Shown piece after piece: positions 55,702-64,000 of a stretch of 64,000 nucleotides of DNA (positions within the stretch are counted from its first letter, which is position 1; each line of letters opens with the position of its first letter). The notes under the pieces were generated by a model that did no database searches, was not told the origin of the DNA, and saw only the letters and a list, made by a program, of their open reading frames with translations. A program made the position numbers and the translations under genes. Source of the DNA: Clarkia xantiana subsp. parviflora (lineage: Eukaryota; Streptophyta; Magnoliopsida; Myrtales; Onagraceae); the NCBI GenBank assembly GCA_036873135.1, contig JAPTYO010000022.1:3716979-3780978 (forward strand), in the 5' to 3' direction.

Positions 55702-55706
55702 CTCTT

Positions 55707-56993
55707 CTCACTATTGGTGCCTGGTGGTGCAAAAAATTATGAGCATTTGCCATCATAGTTTCGGTCGAACCTCTTTTATATATATATATGAATTAGTGAC
55801 TTGTTACTGATATATAGATCTAGAAAAATTTAATGCAAATATATATTCTATTAGAGACATATATCATCAATATTGATAATATATATAAACATAACCTAAT
55901 ATATATATATATATATATACATAATAAGAGAAAAGAACCTATTTGATGTCTCATGTTTTACCCCATGTGTCAGTTTGATGTCTAAAAAAATTTGTTAATA
56001 TTTGGTGTCCTATGTTTCTACTTTGTTGCGATTTAGTTTTCCGTCCATTTTCGGGGTTAAACTTGACAATGTCATATTAAAAGAAAATTTTGCCCCTTAT
56101 ACTTTTTACTTTTTGCAAAGCCACCTGTCTAATTCCGGCCACCCACCTCCGATTTCGGCCACCCACCGCCCCGAACCGCCATTCTTCCACTCCAGAGGGT
56201 TGAACTCAAAATTGTCGTACGTTCTCCTTAAAGATCTGATCCTCGTTAACTTCCTCGGTGTCTGCTTTTCTCCCTCATCCATCTCCTTCTTCGCTGCTTT
56301 TTGTTTATTGGTGGGGGCGACCTTGTCGGCTGTTGAGCTTGTCTTCTTACTGGTGACTGAGATCGAGGTCTGGGAGAAGGCACCGTGGTCCTCAGAGCTG
56401 CTTCGGTGTTGACATTCACATTTCTCTTGACGGTGACCCTCCTAACAACGGCGGCCTCCACCGCCGTTGAAGTAACAGGGTTGTGGAGTGGAAGCCGGCC
56501 TAACGGCGGTGGAGCAGCTGATGAGGGCGGGTACGGTTACCTGATTTAGGGTTTAGGGGGTAATTTTGCATTTTCAATTTTATTTGGTCATGTGCTGGTC
56601 ACATGACCGAATTTTGTCTAATTTAACGTCTAAATTTGACGGAGATACCAAATGACAACGTAATTAAATCATGGGACACCAAATATTAACAATTTTTTGA
56701 GACACCAAACTGATATATAGGGTAAACCTGAGACACCAAATAGGTTCTTTTCTCGTATAATTATTATATATATCTTTATCGATACAATATATATTCACTT
56801 TCATAATTTTTATGAGATACTTTCTTACCCTTGAGTATTACTATAGAGCCACCAAAACTTCTATGTATGGGTACTTAATGAATCTCAATCTTTATAGTTA
56901 ATGGGCAAACCCAATAAAGCTTTAACCTAGTAAATTACTATGTGTTAATTGTTTTTAATAAGCTACGCAACCCAATTATCCCAATTGCCAACA
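55707..56993 (-). repeat. Minus-strand copia LTR (M), 5' part
   Basis: On - it starts TGTTGGCAATTGGGATAATT at 56993. It is interrupted by a foldback element (55928-56754) and by E at 55706. With 38118-38415 it would make an LTR of ~750 bp once inserts are removed. The assignment rests on the TGTTGG start and the adjacent primer-like site. Confidence 0.45.
55928..56754. mobile_element. Foldback MULE-type element (827 bp) with GC-rich core
   Basis: The ends are GAGAAAAGAACCTATTTG and CAAATAGGTTCTTTTCTC, and inverted similarity continues inward for about 100 bases. The flanks ACATAATAA and GTATAATTA match at 6 of 9 bases, suggesting an old 9-bp duplication. The core (about 56130-56520) is GC-rich and partly open (56002-56412), with a hydrophobic stretch reading VNFLGVCFSPSSISFFAAFC. 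This could be captured host sequence, but I do not recognise a gene. Confidence 0.75.
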
Positions 56994-57364
56994 CTCATAT
57001 AGTCCACAGTCAGCGCTGACTAAGAGCCTTCCAGCGGAAAAAAGTTTGTTCTCTCTCTAGAAATTGATGCTCTCTACAGAAATCCTCTTCCTGTCGTCGG
57101 AGGAAAAGTCCAAACTTGACTGGAGCAATAAAATAATTAAGACCCACCTCTCAGATTTAGAGCGTGACTCCTCCATGGAAATGGACCCCTTGACAGACTC
57201 CCCTACAGTACAAGAAGACCACCATATTAGAGATTCGACTCTTCCAAAGCTCTCTTACAAGGCTAAACTAACCGGAATCATTAGATTCCGGAAGCTTTTG
57301 AAAAAGCCAATGGTTTATGATGATGTTGAAGAAGAGATTAATGAATTTCCAGATGAGAAAATTA
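56994..57364 (+). pseudogene. LINE ORF1 (DUF4283-type), 5' part
   Basis: From 57064 the frame reads MMLSTEILFLSSEEKSKLDW and continues to PDEKI at 57362, where a foldback element is inserted. In the restored reading the frame continues at 58166. Similarity is to the N-terminal region of plant L1-type ORF1 proteins, which bind RNA during LINE movement. Confidence 0.6.
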
Positions 57365-58156
57365 GGGTTAAGAACACAATAGGGGCTTGAATGTTTGCCC
57401 ATGTTGCCAAAAGGGGTTTGAATTGAAAAAACGTATTATTAAGGGTCTGAATTTCGAGTTTTGTGTATAATTGAGGTCTCTGTCTATTTTTTCTGTTAAT
57501 AGTGACGGAAAGTGGTCACATGCCAAGCATGTGACCAAAAATAATTTGAAAACCCGAAAATGCCCTTTGACCAAAGTGTGTCTCTCATATGTTTGACCTA
57601 AAATGACGAAAATACCCTTTAAGCCACCACAGCTCCGGCGACCACCACCACCCGACTCCGGCGACCACCACCGGCCTCCGGCGACCACCACCGACCACCA
57701 CCGGCCTCCGGCGACCACCACCGACCTCCGGCAACGACCGAAAAGCTCCGATCGGAGCCACAGAGCTCCGATCTGGAGCCCTGTGGCTCCGATCGGGAGC
57801 CACAGAGCTCCGATCGGAGCCACAGAGCTCCGATCGGAGGCCGGTGGCGGTCGCCGGAGTCGGGGTGGTGGTCGCCGGGCGGTGGCCGGAGCGTGGTGGC
57901 CTTAAGGACATAATTAGTATGTAGGGGTATTTAAGACATTTCACATTTTATTAATTAAATTGATAAATTGTATAATAATTACAAAAGGGTATTTTTGTCT
58001 TTTCACGTAATTCTGTTAGATTTAACAGAAAATTTGGACGGAGACTTGAAAAAACACAAAACTCAAAATTCAGGCCCTTAATAATACGTTTTTTCAATTG
58101 AGACCCCTTTTGGCAACATGGGCAAACATTCAGGCCCCTATTGTGTTCTTTAACCC
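57365..58156. mobile_element. Foldback MULE-type element (792 bp) inside LINE ORF1
   Basis: The ends are GGGTTAAGAACACAATAGGG and, inverted, GGGTTAAAGAACACAATAGG. The arms pair for about 130 bases. The flanks AGAAAATTA (57356-57364) and AGAAAAATA (58157-58165) match at 8 of 9 bases. The GC-rich core (about 57625-57900) repeats CTCCGGCGACCACCACC and the palindromic GCTCCGATCGGAGC. It has no transposase. Confidence 0.9.
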
Positions 58157-59124
58157 AGAAAAATATCAAGATTTTCTTCACTCGTGAGGAGAAAATAGAA
58201 ATGAGAAAAGAACATGCTCTCGATTTGATTATCAAGCTATTTGATAAATCCATCGGCTCCTATGGATTTTATGGATCAAGGACATGGTTTTTTCAAAGTT
58301 GGTTTCGAGTCCGGAGAGGATATTGACAAAGTAATTAGGGATGGACTTTGGTTCATAAAATCCAGATTTCTTACCATGAGAATGTGGGAACCGATGTTCC
58401 AACCTGCCAAGGCTAAATTCACAGCAGTTGCTCTGCGGGTTCGACATCTAAGTCTCCCATCTGATCTGAGCTATACAAGCCAAAGTTTCTGGAAAAAATT
58501 GGAAACAAAACTTGTCAGATTCTAAAGATAAATCAGAATATCATCAACGATGAGAGGGGAAAATTTGCTCAAATTTGTGTACAAGTCAATCTGACCGAAC
58601 CGCTTCCACCATTTGTTAGACTGGATAACCACCGCATCGATATTATTTCTGAGGGAATTAACTCTCTCTCTCTCTGTTTTCAGTGTGGTTTATTAAGTCA
58701 CAGAGAGCTGGAGTGTCCAAGTATCATTAGCAAAGCTCCGAATCTTTCACAATCAGTGAACCAAGTTGAAGATCGCACAGATGAATTGATTATCCATCCA
58801 ATCAGAAGGACCAGAAACGACAAAGGTTGAGATGGAGCGAAAAGATGGCGGACCAATAGGATCAAAGCTTAGAGAAACCAGATGATGACCAAGACCGCCG
58901 TGAGTGTGGCCCGTGGATGCTGGTGCCGCGCCGGAGAAGACCAGCAGTAAAAAAAAGGTTCAAATCCTACCGATAGCGACAAAAACAGAGAAAGGACAGA
59001 GAGTTGTTGCTCTTGCTGCTGTCAGGAAATTTACTATCAAGGAAAATAGCACCTCGGGCTATGTTGATGTTAAACCGGCCCAAAAGAATCAGCCCAAGTA
59101 TTCTAAAGAGAAGAATAAGGGAAA
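58157..59124 (+). pseudogene. LINE ORF1 (DUF4283 and CCHC knuckle), 3' part
   Basis: It continues the ORF1 frame: FTREEKIEMRKEHALDLIIK, DQGHGFFKVGFESGEDIDKV and DGLWFIKSRFLTMRMWEP, the DUF4283 pattern. An extra base near 58497 shifts the frame. Then a zinc knuckle CFQCGLLSHRELEC follows (about 58675-58716, CX2CX4HX4C). Several stops follow (58828 onward). ORF2 (endonuclease, RT) is absent, so the LINE copy is truncated or was cut by the MULE that starts at about 59125. Confidence 0.8.
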
Positions 59125-59178
59125 ATTTATGAAATTGCCCCCCTGCGAAGTTCGAATTTGAAAAATGCCCATCGGAAT

Positions 59179-59338
59179 GGGGCAATTATGAAAATGCCCC
59201 GTCCCGCTGATAATATCAGCGGGACATGACCTGTCCCGCTGACTGCCACACGGGATGATCTGTCATCCTGCGTGGCTCCTGTCCCGCTGGTATTACCAGC
59301 GGGACAGGACGGCTGGTTTCGGAAAAAGAAACCAGCCG
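59179..59338. repeat. Run of five hairpins at the presumed MULE left end
   Basis: Arms, in order: GGGGCA/TGCCCC (59179-59200); GTCCCGCTGAT/ATCAGCGGGAC (59201-59225); CCACxCGGGATGA and its complement (59246-59275); CTGTCCCGCTGGTA/TACCAGCGGGACAG (59279-59307); CGGCTGGTTTC/GAAACCAGCCG (59310-59338). The word GTCCCGCTG or its complement occurs five times. This is GC-rich sequence in a strongly AT-rich neighbourhood. Confidence 0.85.
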
Positions 59339-59509
59339 CCCCCTTCCCCCAAGCCAATATCTAACCATAATTTTTTTTCCACCCATCTTCTTCCCTTCTC
59401 CTCCTATTTTCTATAAGAACCCAATTTCTATACCTTAGTAAAAATATAATTCTCTCATCATTTTACTTATAAAAAGAGTTGTATTTTCAATCTTAAATTT
59501 TCAAGGGGA

Positions 59510-62500
59510 ATGGCTTACCATGGTGAAGGCAGTTCTTCCGGTTCAAGAAGAAGGATGAGTTTTGGCAATGAACTAGGAGATAATACCGTGCTCTACATGA
59601 ATAACGTACACAGGGCTAGTTTTGTCCACACGGACACGGTAAATTTTCTATTTTCTCTGTAAATATAAATGTTTATATTGATACATAGATTAAATTAGAT
59701 TGCGTAAATAGAGTACAATGCCAAATAAATATGGTATTGATACGAAAGTAGATGTTTTTTTTTGTTCGAAATAAAAGTATTTTTATAATTTTGAAATAAA
59801 AAAATTGAAAATCGATATTTAAAAAGAAGAAATTACTGAGTTTTGTTTTTAAATTTTGAAATTTGACAATTTCTTTATAAATGTCCAATTTAAAATTAGA
59901 AATCATAAATTAAAATTAATGTGCTTTAAAATGTAAAAAATTATTTTTGAAATTTTAGACTATTAATTAAAATTTTAATTAGAAATTTAAATAACAAATC
60001 AGCGATTTTAGATAGTTTGAAATTATTGTCGAAATTATGTAAAAACAATTTCCAAATTGAAAAAAAAATGTTCATTATTGTCTTCCGGTTCCAATTAGTG
60101 TGTTATTAAATGTTAACCGTAATTACGAAATTTAATAGTTTTTTTTTTATTTCTTATTTAAATACAAAATATAAAAAATAAAAAATATTTGGTTTTCCAA
60201 TTTCGAAATTATATTAGAAGTTAAAAAAAATTCAAATTTAAAAAATCAAACTGAAAAATAGAGATTAGACAGTTTTTTTAATATGTATATTAAAAATAAA
60301 ATAAAAATAGAAATTATGGTGCTATTAAATTTTGAAATTATCTACGAATTTTCATGGTTTCTTTTTAATTTCTTATTAAATACGGAAAAAAATGTTAAAA
60401 TTATTGGGTTTTCAAATGTTCAAATTATTCTATAAATAGTAAAAAAAATATATTTCAAATTTTTTAAAAAAACATTATTGAAAAATAGAGATTAAACAGT
60501 ATTTTTTTAAATTTAAAATAGATATTACTGTGCTATTAAGTGTTGACATAATTTACGAAAATTTTGAAAGTTTTTAATTTAAAATGTCGAATTTATATCG
60601 TTTTCAAATAGGGTTTCTAAATAACTGTAGAAATAATAAAAAAACTAACTCTCAAATAAAATTAAAAACAGGATTTAAAAATAGAGATTAGATTAGACGT
60701 TTTTTTTTTACATTTCGAATATAAAAACATAAATTAGAGTGTTATAATATATTAAAAGTATTTCTAAAATTTGATAGTATTTTTAAATGTTGATTTTAAA
60801 TAGAGAAATTAGAATTAAGAAAAATAGATATTGGACATTATTGAAGAAATATTTTTACATTGAAACAAAAATTGACGAATTAATTATTTTGAACTAATAA
60901 CGAATAGTTTCATGTTGATAGATCGAGACTCCGTGGCCCGAGTCACACTTTAGATGTGCAAAATTGAGGGAGATAGACGCACGAACTGCGGGGTTCGTCA
61001 ACCGGGCGGGCTTTCTTGATGCAGGATTGACATCTCGTATTGAGGTAGATGTTGGAATGATGCATGCTTTAGCGGAGAGGTGGCGACCAGAAACCCACAG
61101 TTTTCATCTTCCTACAGGTGAAATGACGATTACTCTGAAGGATGTGGCGATGATATTGGTGTTAAGGATAGATGGTCCGTCGATATCAGACCATTACAGA
61201 AATGGAATTGTATTAAATCCCGAAGTTTCAGTTGCGGGATTTATGAAAAATCACACTCTATCTCTTTTCCAGCGTTTGTTTGGTGAACAACCGCCTGCCG
61301 ACGAATTAATCAAAGGGACGTGTGATCTCAAGTGCAGCTGGTTGAAGAACACTTTCTTGAAAGAAAAAAACCATCCTCAGTTCATAACAGACGATGATGA
61401 AGAAGCAGAAAAGAGAGCACGTGCGTATATATTGTGTCTCTTAGGGACAGTTTTATTCGCAGACTCCAACGGATCGTTGGTGCCACTGCAATATTTATAT
61501 TTTATCGAAGATCTGGACGTGTGCAGTCTATACAGTTGGGGTTCTGCTGTATTGAGCCACTTGTACAGGGGATTGTGCAAGTGGACTTGTAAAAAGTCAG
61601 CGACCAACATCGGCGGTTGTGGTGTGCTAGTACAGGTATTGAAAATGCATTATTAATATTATTAATTACTTATATTATGTAATGGCATTTATCTCATATA
61701 TAGGTGTGGTGTTGGACGTATCTCGCGCTTGGTAGACCCACGTGCTTTGGTCATGTTGAGGCTGGTCGTGTTGTCGGTTGTTGGTGGAGAGAGAAAAAGA
61801 GTTCAAAGAAAACTGTCCAAACTCGTACTAGGTGGTTTTACCGAGATGAACTTAAGATATTGAAGAACTCTGCGGTATTAAACTTAAATAATCGATCATT
61901 AGAATGCCATATTATATTTATAGTTAATATGTTGACTCTAATATTGTTATAGCACAGGTTACTTGGAACCCATGGACCGCGGAAGTTGCATCAATAATGC
62001 CACAAATTGCCAGAGAAGGTTGGGAATTGGCATGCTTACAACTACCTCTGATCCACTTTAACTCTGTGGAATATCAACTGCCACAACGAGTGTATAAGCA
62101 GTTAGGCTTTGGATTTTATATCCCCAAGGTGTTCCCTGATCGACAATTATGGGATCGCCTCCACTCGTGTGCCCAATGGCAGAAGTCACCGCCAACACCG
62201 TGGCATGTTACCCATGAGGAGTACATATTGTTGTGGAACAACCGCAATGATCGTGATATGTATCCTATCCCTGAGCCCAAATGTGTGAGGTCGAAAGAAT
62301 ATTTCAAGTGGTATCGTCGTATTACAACTTCTTTAGCTAAAGATCACCCAGAAGTTGAAGTTGAAGCTGAAGAAGTTGAAGAACAACGACCATTGCATGT
62401 TCGCTCTTCGCAGGGGTATCTCGGTCAACACGGTGACATGATAAGCTACATGGTAAGACAAAAGAAATATATCTTTATAAGTCTACAATTAAGTCATTCG

Positions 62501-63023
62501 AATAACCACTATTACGTGAACTATTGAACAAGCGCGTGGCTACAGTCTCATGTACAAACAGATAAGAAAATTGATGCATGATAATGGCCCTCCTAAGGAG
62601 CGTTATAAAAAAATGATGGACATCACAACTCATTGCTTGACTGTTTCTGGGCAACATGACATGCTCATTATACTTGAAGATGGAGAGATGTCTGACTGTA
62701 GCATCGATAAGGAACGTGAAGACGCACAAGAAATGGATATACCTGATTCCCAACCTCCAATGGCTACTCAGTTTTCAAAACCAGGATTTGTACAAGATAG
62801 GTTCGCCATGTCACAGTCTGCAAGGCCCGACCCATTTCCTGGGCCTTATCCACCACCAGCTGGGCCTTATCCAACACCAGTCGGTCCTTATCCACCACTG
62901 CGTGGGTCTATTTCTTCACCGCCTGGGCCTCTCCAAGCACCGTCTGGGCAGTTCCCATCTTCTTATTACGGCTATTACAACCCGTATATTGGGTATCAAC
63001 CACCTCCCGGTGGGGGGAACTAA
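59510..63023 (+). CDS. Plant mobile domain (PMD) protein gene, multi-exon
   Basis: Predicted exons 59510-59638, 60922-61635, 61704-61874 and 61958-62452 all join in phase 0 with GT-AG introns. A last exon covers about 62533-63023, but its join is unclear. Exon 2 has the PMD signature (ALAERWRPETHSFHLPTGEM, then TITLKDVAMIL), exon 3 GRPTCFGHVEAGR, and exon 4 VTWNPWTAEVASIMP and EEYILLWNNRNDRDMYPIPE. This matches the family of MAIN/MAIL proteins and 'phosphatase 7 long form' homologues (Pfam PMD, PF10536). The C-terminus is a Pro/Gly/Tyr-rich repeat (GPYPPPAGPYPTPVGPYPP). The first exon, with a Ser/Arg-rich start, is less certain. Because it lies beside mudrA it is taken as a transposon gene. 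Its molecular role is unknown. Confidence 0.75.
59639..60921 (+). other. AT-rich first intron of the PMD gene
   Basis: 1.28 kb of strongly AT-rich sequence with many A/T homopolymer runs and no ORF. It begins GTAAATTT and ends TTGATAG. The strong compositional contrast with the flanking exons fits a plant intron. Confidence 0.55.
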
Positions 63024-63462
63024 ACGTTATTGTAATGTTATTTTAACATTTCTTTTTGGATGATTGAAGGTGGAGAATGCTTTTTTTTTTTTTTTTTGCG
63101 ATAGACGTTTTGTGATAAGATTATATTTTCTACTGACCAAATATTAATGTAGTTACTAGTTAGTTCACGGTTAGATTAGGTAAGTAATGAACTAAGATTT
63201 ATCACTTATTATCTATATTATGTGACCATACAAAATTTGTCATAAAAATATATTAGCATAAATATATAACATAGGAAAAACAGTTTTTCTGACCGTATAA
63301 AATATTATAAGATTTATTTAAGTAATAGTCAAACACATTGCAAAAATAACACAAATTAGCAACATATAAAATTCAGAGTCTAGAACAAGTTCATTACAAT
63401 ACCAAGATTTAAAGTTACATTTAAAATAGAGAAATACAAATGATAACATTACAACAATAGCT
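63024..63462. other. Convergent intergenic region, PMD gene and mudrA
   Basis: AT-rich, with an uninterrupted T run (63081-63098) shortly after the PMD stop. It probably contains both 3' ends. Nothing else was seen. Confidence 0.45.
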
Positions 63463-63999
63463 TCATACATCATCATCAGCCGGTGGTTCGACTACCCGTA
63501 GTGGACAGTTTCTCCTATTGTGTCCTTCAGTTTTACAGATACTGCACTTTCTATTCTTGCCGGGTTCGCGCTCATCCATCTCGTTTGTCAACCTTTTATT
63601 TTTACGTCCCTTCCGAGAGACCATCATGGCTGGATCAACAACAACGGTGGGCCCCGTCCAGGGCGGCCATTCATCTATGTCAGGGAGTGGGTGAAATGGA
63701 TAAGAATACGTGAGCTTATAGTTTGCTATCCTGAAATGACCATTAACACCGTCGTAGTAACTTGTATTCGCCGCTCGGTAAGCGCACACGGCGTGTCTGC
63801 ACGGTCGGCGATACAACTTCCACTCTCCGCAGGTACATTGTTTTGTCGTTATGTTTACAACCTTAGCTTCACAACCTTCAGCAGAAACTTGGTACTCTAC
63901 GCCTTGGTGATATGTCTTAGCAGTGAAGTTCCTGGACGCCTCCTCAGCTTTTTCTAGAAAAAGTCTAACATTCTCAAGATAGAAATGTCCTTGAGAAAT
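63463..63999 (-). CDS. mudrA-like: mudrA-like MULE transposase, C-terminal part (cut by window edge)
   Basis: On - the frame is open from the window edge (ISQGHFYLENVRLFLEKAEE) to TGA at 63463, 178 codons. It contains a SWIM zinc-binding motif, CTCGEWKLYRRPCRH (CxC...CxH), and then a CCHC knuckle CSICKTEGHNRRNC. This order, SWIM then knuckle near the C-terminus, is typical of plant Mutator-like transposases. The catalytic DDE domain would lie upstream, beyond the window. The first ATG (63816) is internal, not the start. No stop or frameshift was seen, so it may be intact. Confidence 0.88.
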   Translation of the reverse strand: MSQGHFYLENVRLFLEKAEEASRNFTAKTYHQGVEYQVSAEGCEAKVVNITTKQCTCGEWKLYRRPCRHAVCAYRAANTSYYDGVNGHFRIANYKLTYSYPFHPLPDIDEWPPWTGPTVVVDPAMMVSRKGRKNKRLTNEMDEREPGKNRKCSICKTEGHNRRNCPLRVVEPPADDDV

Positions 64000-64000
64000 T

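Larger units (their letters stand above)
59125..64000. mobile_element. MULE carrying a PMD gene and mudrA-like transposase (right end outside window)
   Basis: It starts where LINE sequence stops. It contains a cluster of hairpins (59179-59338), a spliced plant-mobile-domain gene on +, and on - the C-terminal part of a mudrA-type transposase, tail to tail with about 440 bp between. PMD genes are known passengers of plant MULEs. The left terminal repeat is presumed at about 59125 and cannot be confirmed without the right end. Confidence 0.6.

Noticed and set aside
59510..63023. PMD gene as an ordinary host MAIN/MAIL gene
   Set aside because: It lies beside a mudrA-type transposase and follows a hairpin-rich possible transposon end. 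A host origin is not excluded, but the context favours a MULE passenger.

Overview
The window looks like repeat-rich, probably heterochromatic, nuclear DNA of a flowering plant. The evidence is plant-type Ty3/gypsy elements of the Tat (Retand/Ogre-like) lineage with two RNase H domains, plant Ty1/copia elements primed by initiator tRNA-Met, a plant LINE ORF1, foldback Mutator-like elements with 9-bp target duplications, and a plant mobile domain (PMD) gene beside a mudrA-type transposase. I cannot name the species. No ordinary host gene, rRNA, tRNA or CRISPR array was recognised.

Layout. 1-5650: 3' part of a decayed Tat element (A). 5660-6025: half of an old RNase H (RVT_3-type) pseudogene, whose other half seems to lie at 36231-36362; the ~30 kb between them appears to be a stack of insertions beginning with an LTR at 6026. 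6402-17684: a complete, young Tat element (B; LTRs differ at 5 of 648 sites, TSD TTATT) with an intact 1865-codon gag-pol and a spliced four-exon gene on the opposite strand. 18306-21237: 3' piece of a minus-strand copia element (F) with a foldback MULE in its LTR. 21238-24645: 3' piece of another Tat element (G). 25101-29569: a minus-strand non-autonomous LTR element with large LTRs and no coding capacity. 29570-34768: non-coding gypsy-like 3' region ending in an LTR (J). 34769-35726: 3' end of a copia element (K). 35727-38117: LTR scraps, the second RNase H half and AT-rich sequence without a recognisable gene.

38118-56993 is a stack up to four levels deep. A minus-strand copia LTR (M) was hit by copia element E (38416-55701, TSD CTCTT). 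The leader of E was hit by copia element D (39567-48454, TSD AGATA). The 3' end of D carries a gypsy LTR piece. D and E are both dead and share two premature stops at the same codons. M also carries a second foldback MULE. 57000-59120 is a LINE ORF1 pseudogene split by a third foldback MULE. From about 59125 to the window end lies a MULE with a spliced PMD gene on + and a mudrA-like transposase on -, tail to tail, preceded by a run of hairpins.

How parts work together. In the Tat elements gag-pol runs on + and an 850-residue gene runs on - between pol and the 3' LTR, with its own TATA box. Three separate copies (A, B, G) keep the same seven-base first exon, the same phase-1 junction and a TATA box. 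In A and B a tandem-repeat array lies exactly between the two converging genes. This antisense gene with its array, and the PMD gene inside the MULE, are the features most worth pursuing.
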